Position numbers and translations under genes: made by a program
Notes under the pieces: model-generated
What the model saw: only the letters and a program-made list of their open reading frames with translations
Database searches by the model: none
What the model was told of the DNA's origin: nothing
Source of the DNA: CALOFP01 sp942492635
Lineage (GTDB): Bacteria > UBP6 > UBA1177 > CALOFP01
Assembly (NCBI GenBank): GCA_942492635.1
Contig: CALOFP010000003.1
Coordinates: 744,001-808,000 of the forward strand
Reading direction: 5' to 3'
DNA length: 64,000 nucleotides
Part shown: piece after piece, positions 1-9,330 of the stretch
How positions within the stretch are numbered: position 1 is the stretch's first letter
How the letters are laid out: each line of letters opens with the position of its first letter

Positions 1-237
1 ACTTCCAACTCACTCCAAAATCAGGAACAGTAATCTCCGAAGAAACCGATACGATCTTTTTGCGGTAGATATTTCCACATCCTCACTATAGACAGAGAAC
101 GTTTTCATTCAGGATCTCTTATTCAGCATTCAGAACTCAAATGTGTGTCTGACGGTTAATTGACCTGTTTTCTGATAACTGAAGATCTATTCGGAAGATA
201 AAATATTCGAAATCTCTGTATTGTCAATTCCTGGGGG

Positions 238-2193
238 CTACTTCTCTTCGCCACTTGATCCTTTGATCTTTTTCCAGGGTTCCGCTTTTCCGCCCAAATA
301 CTTTTTCAGAAATTCCTCCGTCCTTCCGAAAAAATCAAGCTTGTTTTCAGGTCTAGCGAATCCGTGTCCTTCATCTGGATAGACAATATATTCCACGGTG
401 AGGTTTCTCTCCCTCAGCGCCGTCACCATCTGATTGCTTTCCTCAATATTTACACGCGGATCATTCTTTCCCTGGGCTATGAGAAGAGGTTTTTTTATCT
501 TATCCGCATGGTGAAGGGGTGAGCGTTCTTTGTTAAGTTCTTCGTCGTTTTCGGCGTCGCCGATTCTGAGAACCAACTCCTTCTTGAAAGTTTTCCAGTA
601 TGGAGGAATTGTCTTGAAAAATGTCTTGAGGTGGCTGACTCCCACAATATCCACTCCACACGCATAAAGATCGGGCGTAAATGCGAGTCCGGCGAGAGTG
701 GCGTAACCGCCGTAGCTTCCCCCCATTATGGCTACCCTTTTCGGATCGGCTATTCCTTCGTTGATCGCCCACTTGACAGCATCGGTAAGATCATCCTGCA
801 TCTTTCTGCCCCACTCCTTGTTTCCGGCGTTGACAAAGGACTTTCCGAAACCGGTGCTTCCCCGGAAGTTCACCATCAAAACCGCGTAACCACGATTTGC
901 AAGCCATTGGGCGACCGCATTCATTCCCCAGCTGTCTCTGTGCCACGGTCCGCCGTGGGGATGAAGAACCATCGGCAGATTCTTCACCTCTTTCCCTGGC
1001 GGAAGTGTGAGGTAGGAAACCATTTCCAGACCGTCTCTGGTTTTAATTACTACGGGTTTCATTTTGGCAAGCTTATATTTTTCCAGAGCGGGTTGGTGTG
1101 AAAAAATGAAGCGCGCTTTCGTCTGATCCCTGTCGTAGTGGTAGTAGCGATAGGGGGCGTCGTCGGTCATGTATGCTACGATCCACTTTCTGTTCTTGAG
1201 ATCCGCCGATGTTACGAAAAACAGTCCGTCTCCAAGTTTTGAGAGGTACTCGAAATCCTTTTTCACCGAATCGTCGAGTATTTTTATCTCCGGTTTAAGA
1301 TAGTTTACTCCCACAGCAACTATTTTGTGAGAGACGGGATCCTTCATAACGCTTCCGATATCGACCCTCTCGTCTTCGGCAACAACCTTTTCAATTTCGC
1401 CCGACTCGATATCCATCAGAACGAGACGAGCCTTGTCGCTTTCCAGAGTGGATTTGAGATAGAGCTTGCTGTTGTCGGCGGTAAATGCTACGGGACCGCC
1501 GTTTTCTCCGAATGGAAAGGTGATGAGATCCCGCCACTCGGAATGTTCATCCGCTCTTATTCGAACAATTGTGTCACTGTTTTCTGGATTCTGAGCAACG
1601 GAAACTCGGAGGATAAAGTTGTTGTCCGTCATCCAGCCGGCAACATCGCCGGGATTTTCAGCAACCATTTTGAGTTCACCGGTTCTAAGGTTCAGCCGAT
1701 ACATATCGAAAACAGTACGGTTCCTTTTGTTGAGTCCGACGTAAATCCTGTCTGGGTGCTCCCTGTGAGTTATGAAATTCTGTGCCCGTACTCCGTCGAA
1801 CGGTGTAAGATCCTTTGTCGAACCTGCTTCAAGATCCGTCGCATAGAGATGCCAGTTTTCATCACCTTCCTTGTCCTGGATGTAGATGATCTGCTCACCG
1901 TTGTAGGCCCACCCGTAGGCCCGGATTCCTCGGTTCTCATCTTTTGTCACCATTCTGTCGTCCTGTTTGCCCACACTTTTCACCCAAACGTTGAGGACAT
2001 TCTTTTCGGACGGGGCAAGGTAGGACAGTTTTGTGCCATCAGGCGAAAGCTGTAGTTGCACCTTCTGAGGATTGCCAAATAGAATACGCCTTGGAATAAG
2101 ATCATCATCACTTTTCTGCTGCAACTTTTTACCTGTGGTGGTGCAGGAAAAAACCAGCAGGGATGTGATTGCAAGAAAAAAAAGTCGTTTCAT
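238..2193 (-). CDS. S9-family (prolyl oligopeptidase-like) serine peptidase, lipoprotein
   Basis: Predicted 651-residue peptidase of the alpha/beta-hydrolase S9 family, cleaving oligopeptides outside the cytoplasm. The C-terminal catalytic domain (about residues 375-640) shows the nucleophile in GGSYGG (Ser493), Asp578 in GKNDPR and His610 in DEGHGF. The preceding 340 residues are WD/propeller-like, as is usual for the family. The ATG at 2193 is chosen because GGGAGG lies 7 bases upstream and the protein then begins with a lipoprotein signal (LLVFSC, lipobox Cys17), which anchors it to a membrane. A start at 2250 would bury the signal. It stands alone; the next gene downstream lies outside the window. 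Family assignment is firm, substrate unknown. Confidence 0.93.
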   Translation of the reverse strand: MKRLFFLAITSLLVFSCTTTGKKLQQKSDDDLIPRRILFGNPQKVQLQLSPDGTKLSYLAPSEKNVLNVWVKSVGKQDDRMVTKDENRGIRAYGWAYNGEQIIYIQDKEGDENWHLYATDLEAGSTKDLTPFDGVRAQNFITHREHPDRIYVGLNKRNRTVFDMYRLNLRTGELKMVAENPGDVAGWMTDNNFILRVSVAQNPENSDTIVRIRADEHSEWRDLITFPFGENGGPVAFTADNSKLYLKSTLESDKARLVLMDIESGEIEKVVAEDERVDIGSVMKDPVSHKIVAVGVNYLKPEIKILDDSVKKDFEYLSKLGDGLFFVTSADLKNRKWIVAYMTDDAPYRYYHYDRDQTKARFIFSHQPALEKYKLAKMKPVVIKTRDGLEMVSYLTLPPGKEVKNLPMVLHPHGGPWHRDSWGMNAVAQWLANRGYAVLMVNFRGSTGFGKSFVNAGNKEWGRKMQDDLTDAVKWAINEGIADPKRVAIMGGSYGGYATLAGLAFTPDLYACGVDIVGVSHLKTFFKTIPPYWKTFKKELVLRIGDAENDEELNKERSPLHHADKIKKPLLIAQGKNDPRVNIEESNQMVTALRERNLTVEYIVYPDEGHGFARPENKLDFFGRTEEFLKKYLGGKAEPWKKIKGSSGEEK

Positions 2194-2250
2194 TTCAAAC
2201 CTCCCAAAAATGATAGAAAATAGGGAAAACCGATATAAATAACTTCTCAT

Positions 2251-2789
2251 GTGAATTGAATTTTAACTCTTTTTTTAATTCTTTCAAAAATAATAAACAG
2301 GGAACACCACCATTTAAGATGAAACAGATTGAACTGTTCCCATCAAAAGAGAAGTCCCCGTCTGATGAGTATTCGCCCGGCTCCATTTCTGACTACCTGG
2401 TCATTGCGACAACAAGACCTGGCGCGATAAAAACGATTGAAAGAAAAGCTAATTTTTTCATAGGGTTTTCTTTAACTCCTGGATTAAAATCGATGATGTC
2501 GCAAAACATTTCATGAACATCTCCAACACTTTTGCAACAGAAGTTTGCGCATATCTTGAAAATTCGGAGCAAAAAGAGATCCGAAGATTTATTCACAATA
2601 TTATCAAGCCATTGAACCACACCAACGATACTGCAAACGGCAAGGAATCGGTTAACTCACATTTGAAAATTTTATCAAAGATTCGGATGTTTCAACCCCA
2701 CCCTCTTTTCTCACTTAAAAACCAAGGAAGTTTATTGACTTTGAATTTTCGGGAAATACACTTTCAGCGGATTTGATATCGGAGTAGAA
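2251..2789. other. Gene-poor stretch with two short overlapping plus-strand ORFs
   Basis: No convincing gene is seen. Two short plus-strand ORFs (2256-2516 and 2513-2776) overlap by ATGA. The second frame extends upstream of its ATG and reads IDDVAKHF before it, so this may be the remnant of a frameshifted gene rather than a coupled pair. Neither has a good ribosome-binding site and neither product is recognised. Confidence 0.3.
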
Positions 2790-2996
2790 ATGAAAAGTAG
2801 AGTTTTAAAGATCGTATTCTCTTCGGCACTTACAATAATCGTATATGCAACATTGGAACAACTCTTTAAAGAAAATTCAATATATCAACAACACCTCTCG
2901 GATCTTTTTTCAAGTTTGGCAATTGCAACCGTTTTTTACCTCATCTACCATTTTTCGAAAGGCGGAACCCCTCCCAAGAAAAAAGATGACGAATAG
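2790..2996 (+). CDS. Small two-helix membrane protein, unknown function
   Basis: Predicted 68-residue protein. GGAG lies 6 bases before the ATG. Two hydrophobic segments (about residues 7-24 and 38-56) are separated by a short polar loop, and the tail is lysine-rich (PPKKKDDE), which suggests an inner-membrane hairpin with a cytoplasmic tail. It is not recognised as a known family. It lies in AT-rich, gene-poor DNA with no close partner. The hydrophobic pattern and start signal support it, but it is short and could be spurious. Confidence 0.45.
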   Translation: MKSRVLKIVFSSALTIIVYATLEQLFKENSIYQQHLSDLFSSLAIATVFYLIYHFSKGGTPPKKKDDE

Positions 2997-3232
2997 CGGT
3001 AACACCTACTCTTTGCATAGATCAGTGGCCAACACAACGCAGCAAATCATTAAATCAACAGTGAAATCAACCACCAAACACGAAACATCTCCCAAACATA
3101 CAATAAGATCATATTAGCTAAAAATATATTAGCTACCTATTAACGCAATCTAATCGCCAAAAATTTATTGCTAATTGAGTATAACCATATTAAACTCTAC
3201 GTACGTTTTGATTGTTTTTTACCGGAGATTTT

Positions 3233-3448
3233 ATGGATTGTCTCTATAAATCGGGACACAGAGCCAACAAAAACCCCAGCGATGAAAAAAAATGTTTCGT
3301 TTTTGAAAATCGCGTATATCACTGGTCCGATGACGGGACCAGACTCACTCCGATCCATGAAGAAAAACAGACAGGTTCAAAGGACAATCAGATAAGCGAT
3401 GACTCTCTTTTTCCCAAAAAGAAAGTAACCTTTAAATTTCCCGCATAG
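3233..3448 (+). CDS. Small hypothetical protein
   Basis: Predicted 71-residue polar, Lys/Asp-rich protein with no signal peptide or membrane segment. The ATG at 3233 is favoured because GGAG sits 5 bases upstream. A longer version from 3212 has no such site. A weak inverted repeat (3491-3497 with 3506-3512, loop of 8) follows the stop but lacks a T-run. The product is not recognised. The start signal and the open frame are the only support. Confidence 0.4.
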   Translation: MDCLYKSGHRANKNPSDEKKCFVFENRVYHWSDDGTRLTPIHEEKQTGSKDNQISDDSLFPKKKVTFKFPA

Positions 3449-3685
3449 GGAATAGTTCTATTCCAACCATAATTGAAAAAGCAAATTCCAGATGCCTCTT
3501 CAAAAAGGCATCCGTCTAAATTCGTTGACTTCACGTGCTACTTCACCACGAACGCCCATAGCAAACCATTAAAAGCATTGAGCTATTTAACCATACCACC
3601 AAGGAGTTTCAGCGAGCAATTTGAGGTACGGTTGAGTCATACGGTATGCTCTGCATGGAAAACACAACCGGTCGAAACCGAGTAT

Positions 3686-3745
3686 GCTTCAAATGAGTGC
3701 AATTTTTTTCACGATGCATTTTTTTGCACTCTGCAAATTTGAAGC
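3686..3745. repeat. 60-base imperfect palindrome (hairpin-forming)
   Basis: A 9-base arm GCTTCAAAT (3686-3694) is repeated inverted as ATTTGAAGC (3737-3745). Directly inside it GAGTGCA (3695-3701) pairs with TGCACTC (3725-3731). A 5-base bulge on the 3' side separates the two stems. The loop is T-rich. It lies about 100 bases upstream of the J-domain gene and could be a structured leader, an operator or a small mobile-element remnant. Confidence 0.55.
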
Positions 3746-3763
3746 GCGTGCAATTATTTGCAC
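3697..3763. promoter_or_regulatory. Three operator-like GTGCA(A/T-tract)GCAC boxes
   Basis: Three similar 16-base boxes occur at 3697-3712, 3714-3729 and 3748-3763. Each is an imperfect palindrome of the type GTGCAAT..TTGCAC around an A/T core. Their centres are 17 and 34 bases apart, a regular spacing. The position upstream of the J-domain gene suggests a cooperative repressor or activator site. The binding protein is unknown. Confidence 0.4.
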
Positions 3764-3851
3764 TTCACCGTCAAAAAGCTACTGATTTCAACACCCGTGC
3801 CAACAGGTCCATCCTTTGCTCCATCTTAGGGGAACTATGATGGAGGAGACC

Positions 3852-4610
3852 ATGAAGCGCGACAGCCTTTACACAATATTAGGAATTACACCTGAAGCAA
3901 CAACAGAAGAGATCAAACAGGCATACCGCCAGAAAGCTTTTGAACTTCATCCCGACCGAAATCCGGGAGCCGATGTGAAGATGTTCCACAAGGCAAGAGA
4001 AGCATACGAAACACTTTCAAACCCTCTCAAGAGAAAACTCTACGACGCCTGTTTGAATAGCACTTTCAGCAGAAAAATGAAAAAGGACAAGTCAGGAAGC
4101 AAGACAGGTAATAAAAATTCTAACGACAGCTCAATTATCCACAACGTCACCCTATTTGTCAGTGCAAAAGAGCTCCATCGCGGAGCGGTTCTTCCAATTC
4201 ATTTCCGCGGAAAATCAATTCAGGTCAGAATCCCAGAAAGAAGTTACGACGGAAGAAAGCTCATATACCTTACGGAAATTGAAGGAAAAAGCCTCAAGAT
4301 CACGGTCGCCCTCTCCCTCAAGCCCGGTAACGAAAGAGTTGCCGGAAACGGAAATGTCTATATGGGAAAAACCATCGACAGCAACATGGCAGCTCTCGGA
4401 GGAAAGATCGATCTCATTACACCGCTCGGTGAAACAGTGACTGTTACACTTCGGGGGGGGCACAGAAACGGTCAGATGATCCGACTCAAGGGAACCGGGC
4501 TTTCAAGAAAAAGCGGAGAAAGAGGCGACCTTTTCATCACTCTAAACATTAAACGCGTCTACATCGACATCCCTTCCATCTTCAGTTTCAGACATGCCCA
4601 GAGCAAATAA
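3852..4610 (+). CDS. J-domain cochaperone, CbpA-like (no zinc finger)
   Basis: Predicted 252-residue type II DnaJ-like protein that would stimulate DnaK ATPase and deliver clients. The J domain occupies residues 1-70 with an intact HPD motif (LHPDRNPG). A short Lys/Ser linker follows, then the two C-terminal substrate-binding sub-domains (about residues 90-245). No CxxCxGxG zinc-finger repeats are present, so it is CbpA-type rather than DnaJ. It is shorter than the usual 300 residues. The ATG at 3852 follows GGAGGAG by 3-4 bases; in-frame ATGs at 3837 and 3840 behind AGGGGA are alternatives. It stands alone downstream of a palindrome array that may regulate it. Confidence 0.85.
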   Translation: MKRDSLYTILGITPEATTEEIKQAYRQKAFELHPDRNPGADVKMFHKAREAYETLSNPLKRKLYDACLNSTFSRKMKKDKSGSKTGNKNSNDSSIIHNVTLFVSAKELHRGAVLPIHFRGKSIQVRIPERSYDGRKLIYLTEIEGKSLKITVALSLKPGNERVAGNGNVYMGKTIDSNMAALGGKIDLITPLGETVTVTLRGGHRNGQMIRLKGTGLSRKSGERGDLFITLNIKRVYIDIPSIFSFRHAQSK

Positions 4611-4833
4611 CGGCAATACGAACCAATCCGACATGCACCCGCAGCACTCTGATAAACTTCATCAGGTGTTTCTCCTCAACTGAATCTACCGCTTGCCGAT
4701 TTTCATCAATTTCGCCGAACAATTCAAACAACCTTTTCCCTTGAACCGAGTACAAATTTTCTCCATAACCGTCTATTATCGGTACAGATAGCAATACCTC
4801 CCCGTTCGGCACCTTCAAATGCTTTACAATCAA
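4588..4833 (-). CDS. Doubtful small hypothetical protein
   Basis: Possible 81-residue protein reading from a TTG at 4833, with AGGA about 8 bases upstream. It overlaps the 3' end of the J-domain gene by 23 bases, convergently. The composition is protein-like with a hydrophobic C-terminus, but no motif is recognised. It occupies what would otherwise be the 260-base spacer before def, so it may equally be a chance frame. Confidence 0.25.
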   Translation of the reverse strand: MIVKHLKVPNGEVLLSVPIIDGYGENLYSVQGKRLFELFGEIDENRQAVDSVEEKHLMKFIRVLRVHVGLVRIAVICSGHV

Positions 4834-4874
4834 TATTTTTTTCCTATAATAGGGACCGCGTCAGGAGGAGAAAA

Positions 4875-5462
4875 ATGGCTATACTCAAGATGAAAACCGT
4901 CGGTGACTCGGTTTTGAAAAAAGTCGCCCCTAAAGTTGAAAATATTGATGAAGAAATCCAGGAACTTTCCCTCAACATGATCGAAACCATGAAGGCTGCC
5001 AGAGGCATCGGTCTCGCGGCTCCCCAGGTGGGAATTTCACTCCGCATGGTTGTTGTCGACATGGGTTATATGGAGTACGATAAACTGGTATCCGAAGGTA
5101 AGGAACCTGAAGAGGCTGAAGTAATTCCCGTCGTGATGATCAACCCTGAGATAATCGAAAGGGAAGGTCACTACGAAATGGAGGAAGGCTGTCTCTCTGT
5201 TCCCGGATACAGGGCTCTTATCGAACGTGCCGGAAATATCCGTTACAGATATACGGATCTGGAGGGAAAAACCGTGGAGCGCGAAGCCGTGGATCTCGAA
5301 GCTGTTTGCGTTCAGCACGAGATAGATCATCTGGACGGAACACTGTTCATTGACAAGGTTTCCAGAATCAAAAGGCGTACGGCACTCAAAAAGGTTGAAA
5401 AGTATCTCGCTAACATCAAAAACTACGAAGAGGACAGTTTTGAACATCGTCTTTATGGGTAG
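4875..5462 (+). CDS. def: Peptide deformylase
   Basis: Removes the N-formyl group from nascent proteins, a metal-dependent cytoplasmic reaction. All three family motifs are visible: GIGLAAPQVG, EGCLSVPG (metal-ligand Cys) and QHEIDHLDG (HExxH with two His ligands and catalytic Glu). At 195 residues it is slightly longer than usual, because of an insert around residues 65-80. AGGAGG lies 8 bases before the ATG. It is the first gene of the def-fmt-rsmB-rpe operon, and fmt starts inside its last 23 bases. Confidence 0.97.
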   Translation: MAILKMKTVGDSVLKKVAPKVENIDEEIQELSLNMIETMKAARGIGLAAPQVGISLRMVVVDMGYMEYDKLVSEGKEPEEAEVIPVVMINPEIIEREGHYEMEEGCLSVPGYRALIERAGNIRYRYTDLEGKTVEREAVDLEAVCVQHEIDHLDGTLFIDKVSRIKRRTALKKVEKYLANIKNYEEDSFEHRLYG

Positions 5463-6375
5463 TCCCGAAATTTCCGTTCCCTTTCTCGACTTTATTCATG
5501 AAAAAGGAGCGAACATCATAGTCTTCACTCAAAAAGACAAGGTTCGCGGTCGTGGAAAGAAACTTATAAAAACACCGGTTAAACAGAGAGCAGAGGAACT
5601 CGATATTCCCGCTTACGATATGTCGATCAAAAGCGGGGAAGCCTACGAAATTCTCGAATCTTTCGAACCGGATCTCTATCTTGTAGTCGCATACGGACAG
5701 ATCCTGCCCAAAAGGGTTCTCGATCTTCCGAAAATTGCTCCGTTCAACGTTCACTTCTCACTTCTTCCGGAATATAGAGGGGCAACACCGGTGAACAGCT
5801 CAATAATGAACGGTGATGAAAAAACCGGAACCACGATCATGTTCATGGACAGGGGAATGGACACCGGCGATATCGTCTACATCGAAGAAGAGAATATTGC
5901 ACCAGAAGACAACGCCACTACCCTCTTCGAAAAGCTGATAAAGAGATCGGTTAATATTCTTGACAAAAACTGGAATGAGATCTCGGATAACAGCTTTGGC
6001 CGTACTCCACAGCAGGGAGAACCCACATACACATCCCTGATCACAAAGGATGATCTCATGATTCCTTGGGAAATGGATGCCGAACCGCTTCTTGATAGAA
6101 TCCGGTCGCTTACCGACGAGCCGGGAGTACGAACCATATTCAGGAACCGCTATCTGGCCGTTGAAAAAGCTTCGCTTGGAGACGGATCCGGAAAAGTTCC
6201 CGGAGAGATCATAGAAGTTACGAAAAAACAGATAACCGTCGCATGCGGAAGCGGATCAATACGGATAGAAAGGGTTAAACCGGAAGGCAAGAAATCCATG
6301 GACATGGCGGCTTTCCTTAACGGCTACCGCCCTGAAGCAGGCGAAAAACTCAGCTGCCGGAGAGATTGTGAATAG
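5440..6375 (+). CDS. fmt: Methionyl-tRNA formyltransferase
   Basis: Formylates Met-tRNAfMet using 10-formyltetrahydrofolate, the reaction partnering peptide deformylase. The N-terminal Rossmann part begins NIVFMGSPE. The formyl-transfer centre is seen as FNVHFSLLPEYRGATP with the catalytic Asn/His pair, followed by MDTGDI; the C-terminal OB-like domain follows. The start chosen is the TTG at 5440, inside def, with GAGGA just upstream. It gives 311 residues, the normal family length, and a typical N-terminus. A start at 5350 would add 30 non-homologous residues. Translation is probably coupled to def, and rsmB overlaps its end by 8 bases. Confidence 0.95.
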   Translation: MNIVFMGSPEISVPFLDFIHEKGANIIVFTQKDKVRGRGKKLIKTPVKQRAEELDIPAYDMSIKSGEAYEILESFEPDLYLVVAYGQILPKRVLDLPKIAPFNVHFSLLPEYRGATPVNSSIMNGDEKTGTTIMFMDRGMDTGDIVYIEEENIAPEDNATTLFEKLIKRSVNILDKNWNEISDNSFGRTPQQGEPTYTSLITKDDLMIPWEMDAEPLLDRIRSLTDEPGVRTIFRNRYLAVEKASLGDGSGKVPGEIIEVTKKQITVACGSGSIRIERVKPEGKKSMDMAAFLNGYRPEAGEKLSCRRDCE

Positions 6376-7678
6376 ACACAACAGAGTAAAAAGTCCCAAA
6401 CTAACGGCTGCATACCTCATAAACAAGGTTCTGGACCGCAGCCTTTTCCTGAATGAACTACTGAACAACAGCGTCGACGGATTTCCGTACAAGGAGAGAC
6501 AGTTCATAACCGAACTTGTCTACGGCACCATAAGAAATCTGAGATATATCGATTTCTGGATTCAGAGGGCTTTCAAAAAACCTCTCGTCAAGATTGAAAA
6601 AACAGTTCTGACACTGATCCGTGTGACTGTTTACCAGACACTTTTCATGACAAACAGAGAGGTGTGGTCGGTTACACACGAAGCCTCTGAACTGATGAAA
6701 AAGATCGGCAAGAAGAAACAGGCCGGTTTCGTCAACTTCATTCTCCGTGAAATTCAGAGAATCGAACCGTCCGAGGAGAGACTCAAGGAGATTGTGGGCG
6801 AAGACCGTGATCTTTTTCTCCAGGTCCTCTATTCCTACCCCGAGTGGCTCTACAACCGGATAAAGAATCAGGTCGGTGAAAGAAGCGTTGAGAGCTACCT
6901 ATCATTCGGTAATAATGCTCTCGGCATCACTCTTCGTGTCGAAGGTGATGAAAAAGAAAGGGATAAGGTTCTCCAGATGCTTCTCGACATGAATGTTAAA
7001 GCGAAAAAAGCTGAGATCAGTCCGTTCGGTATCTACACCGACAGGGCTGTCAACTACAACATGATCAAGGACCTGGGCAAAGTATTCATCCAGGATGAAT
7101 CCAGTCAGCTGACCGTTCTCGAAATGGAGATAGAAAAGGGAGAAACAGTTCTCGATCTCTGTGCCGCCCCCGGAGGAAAGACTTTCTTTCTTTCCCACCT
7201 CACCGGAGACGAGGGGAAAGTTGTGGCAGCAGACGTAAACCGTCACCGTCTTCAGTCCATCATCGATTCGATAATGAAATATAAGAAAAAGAATATCGAG
7301 GTGCGGCTGCAGGATTCTACAAATGTTCGTGAAGAGTGGGTCGACGGTTTCAACCGTGTTCTTATCGACTCTCCGTGCAGCGCAATCGGAACGCTCAAAA
7401 GGCATCCCGAAGTAAAATGGCTTAAAGAGGAGTCCGATCCCGGAAAAATGGCAAAGCTTGCCGAAAAGATCCTCGAAGTGGGATCGAAGTATGTCAAAGT
7501 GAATGGAATACTTCTTTTCAGCGTCTGCACCTTCACCCGAGAAGAAACAACCGAACAGGTCCAGAAGTTTCTTACAAAACACAGTAACTTCAAGATTGAA
7601 AAAGCGTATCACACCATCGGGAGCATCCACGATCGCCGCGATGAGTTTTTCATAGCAAAAATGAGGAGAATTCGATGA
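6368..7678 (+). CDS. rsmB: 16S rRNA cytosine-C5 methyltransferase RsmB
   Basis: Predicted 436-residue enzyme that methylates C967 (E. coli numbering) of 16S rRNA with S-adenosylmethionine. The N-terminal 140 residues resemble the NusB-like RNA-binding fold typical of RsmB. The SAM site reads LDLCAAPGGKT. Both catalytic-cysteine motifs are present: DSPCSAIG and, in motif VI, FSVCTFTREE. It starts at a GTG inside fmt and ends in an ATGA overlap with rpe, so all four operon genes are translationally coupled. Confidence 0.94.
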   Translation: MNRHNRVKSPKLTAAYLINKVLDRSLFLNELLNNSVDGFPYKERQFITELVYGTIRNLRYIDFWIQRAFKKPLVKIEKTVLTLIRVTVYQTLFMTNREVWSVTHEASELMKKIGKKKQAGFVNFILREIQRIEPSEERLKEIVGEDRDLFLQVLYSYPEWLYNRIKNQVGERSVESYLSFGNNALGITLRVEGDEKERDKVLQMLLDMNVKAKKAEISPFGIYTDRAVNYNMIKDLGKVFIQDESSQLTVLEMEIEKGETVLDLCAAPGGKTFFLSHLTGDEGKVVAADVNRHRLQSIIDSIMKYKKKNIEVRLQDSTNVREEWVDGFNRVLIDSPCSAIGTLKRHPEVKWLKEESDPGKMAKLAEKILEVGSKYVKVNGILLFSVCTFTREETTEQVQKFLTKHSNFKIEKAYHTIGSIHDRRDEFFIAKMRRIR

Positions 7679-8331
7679 CAGCCAAGATAGCGCCTTCCAT
7701 ATTGTCGGCCGATTTTCTTAAAATTACCGAAGAGATAGAATCCATAAAAAGTTCAGGGGCAGATCTTGTCCACCTTGACATCATGGACGGGCACTTTGTT
7801 CCCAACATCACTTTCGGCCCCTTTATCATCAAGCAGCTGAGAAAAATCTCAGATCTTCCTTTCGACGCTCACCTGATGATAGAGAATCCGACAGACTATC
7901 TCGACGCATTCAAAGATGCGGGTTGCGATATGATAACGGTTCACGTTGAAACCGAAAAACACCTTCACAGAACACTTCAGGCAATAAAGGCGCTCGGAAT
8001 GAAGGCGGGAGTTTCTCTAAACCCTCACTCACCCATTGACTTTTTAAAATACGTTCACGATCTGGTCGATCTGGTTCTCGTTATGTCGGTCAATCCCGGA
8101 TTCGGAGGACAGAGCTATATCGAAACGGCGACAAGGAAGATTACGGAGCTCAAATTCCTCAGAAAAGAGGTAAAGGGTTCCTTTGAGATCTCCGTCGACG
8201 GCGGAGTGAACGACAAAACCGTATCTACGATTATCGAAGCCGGAGCAGACATCCTCATCATGGGATCCCACTTCTACGGAACAGCTCCCGAAAAGAGAGC
8301 AGAGCTGGTTTCAAGAGTTAAATCATTATAA
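7675..8331 (+). CDS. rpe: Ribulose-phosphate 3-epimerase
   Basis: Interconverts D-ribulose 5-phosphate and D-xylulose 5-phosphate in the pentose phosphate pathway. The 218-residue TIM barrel is full length. Visible motifs are APSILSADF at the N-terminus, the metal-binding HLDIMDGHFVPN, the active-site HLMIENP, MSVNPGFGGQ and the phosphate-binding VDGGVN. Start ATG overlaps the rsmB stop (ATGA). A hairpin terminator follows 13 bases after its stop, so it ends the operon. Confidence 0.97.
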   Translation: MTAKIAPSILSADFLKITEEIESIKSSGADLVHLDIMDGHFVPNITFGPFIIKQLRKISDLPFDAHLMIENPTDYLDAFKDAGCDMITVHVETEKHLHRTLQAIKALGMKAGVSLNPHSPIDFLKYVHDLVDLVLVMSVNPGFGGQSYIETATRKITELKFLRKEVKGSFEISVDGGVNDKTVSTIIEAGADILIMGSHFYGTAPEKRAELVSRVKSL

Positions 8332-8343
8332 TCGACGGTGATG

Positions 8344-8361
8344 AGCGGCAATGCCGCTTTT
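8344..8361 (+). terminator. Rho-independent terminator of the def-rpe operon
   Basis: Six-base GC-rich stem AGCGGC / GCCGCT with a 3-base loop followed by TTTT, 13 bases after the rpe stop. Confidence 0.75.
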
Positions 8362-8826
8362 CCGGGATTGCAAATCGAACCCAATACATTTTTCTCACCC
8401 AAATATTCAGCAGATATATTCATTTGAACAAACAAACCAAAAGACCTGTCTTTCCTGAGAGAGGGAAATTTTTCAACGGAATCGATTTTGTTTACCTTGT
8501 CGAAATCTCAGGCACAAACTTTAAACAAAGGTATAAATAATTAATTTTCAAATATCTCAAAATATAATTCTAAGAGGCAATTTTGAAACTGTTTTATAGA
8601 AATAATTGAATGTTTTCAATTTATCTTTATACTGAATATTGAAATTACGTGATAATTGAGAGGACAAATTGAATTTTAAAGAAAAAAGAAGTTCTTTTTC
8701 AAATCAACAACCTGTTTATATAGCATTAAACAACATTCCGAGCGATTTCAAGAACACATGGCCCAGCTGCTGTAAGCGATATTGTTTTATGGATATTTAC
8801 AACAACCTAAAAAGGAGGTCCACTTT
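8362..8826. other. AT-rich intergenic region
   Basis: About 465 bases of very AT-rich DNA between the rpe terminator and the Sel1 lipoprotein gene. No open frame of note is seen. It presumably holds the promoter of the downstream gene, but several weak TATAAT-like boxes compete and none stands out. Confidence 0.5.
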
Positions 8827-9330
8827 ATGAAAAATCTTTCACTCCCATTTTTGCTTGTACTTTTTTCCCTATTCATCATGTCTGTTGGATGCGACACTCT
8901 TCATGACAGACCGTCTCGTGGCAGTTCTTCATCCGGAAATCTTAAAAGTCAGTGCAACAGAGGAAACGGAAAGGCGTGTTACAAACTCGGTCTCGCCTTC
9001 CATAAGGGGCGTGGAGTAAAACAGAATTATAAAAAGGCAGGAAAATATTTCTATAAGGCTTGTAAAGTCAACTTTCCCGATGGCTGCTACTCCGTTGGAC
9101 TGCTTTACATGAAGGGTAATGGAGTTGTGGAAAACTGTGAAAAAGCTGACGACTACTTCAACAAGGCCTGCAAGACAGGACATAAAAAAGCATGCTCCCT
9201 CATGTGGAAATGCCAGAATAAGGATTCCGAAGAAAAAGAGGAATATGACGATGAAGAATACTCGTCCTACGATGAGGAGGGCGACTCCTATGAGGAAGAG
9301 GAGGAGAACTCAGAGGATGAGGAGTGGTAA
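8827..9330 (+). CDS. Sel1-repeat Cys-rich lipoprotein with acidic tail
   Basis: Predicted 167-residue lipoprotein. The signal peptide ends in a lipobox (FIMSVGC). Two Sel1-like helical repeats follow (about residues 45-115), with paired cysteines at repeat boundaries as in Helicobacter-type Hcp proteins (GNGKACYKLG, FPDGCYSVG). The last 40 residues are almost entirely Asp/Glu with Tyr and Ser. The start at 8827 is supported by AAGGAGG 7 bases upstream; the longer frame from 8782 hides the signal. Sel1 repeats mediate protein-protein contacts. The role of the acidic tail is unknown; cation binding is one possibility. It stands alone. Confidence 0.85.
   Translation: MKNLSLPFLLVLFSLFIMSVGCDTLHDRPSRGSSSSGNLKSQCNRGNGKACYKLGLAFHKGRGVKQNYKKAGKYFYKACKVNFPDGCYSVGLLYMKGNGVVENCEKADDYFNKACKTGHKKACSLMWKCQNKDSEEKEEYDDEEYSSYDEEGDSYEEEEENSEDEEW

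Noticed and set aside
2256..2776. Two ATGA-overlapping small ORFs as a possible toxin-antitoxin pair
   Set aside because: Neither product resembles a toxin or antitoxin, and no start signal is present; a degraded gene is as likely.
3473..3742. Plus-strand 89-residue open frame from a TTG
   Set aside because: It runs through the palindrome array, has no ribosome-binding site and no recognisable motif.
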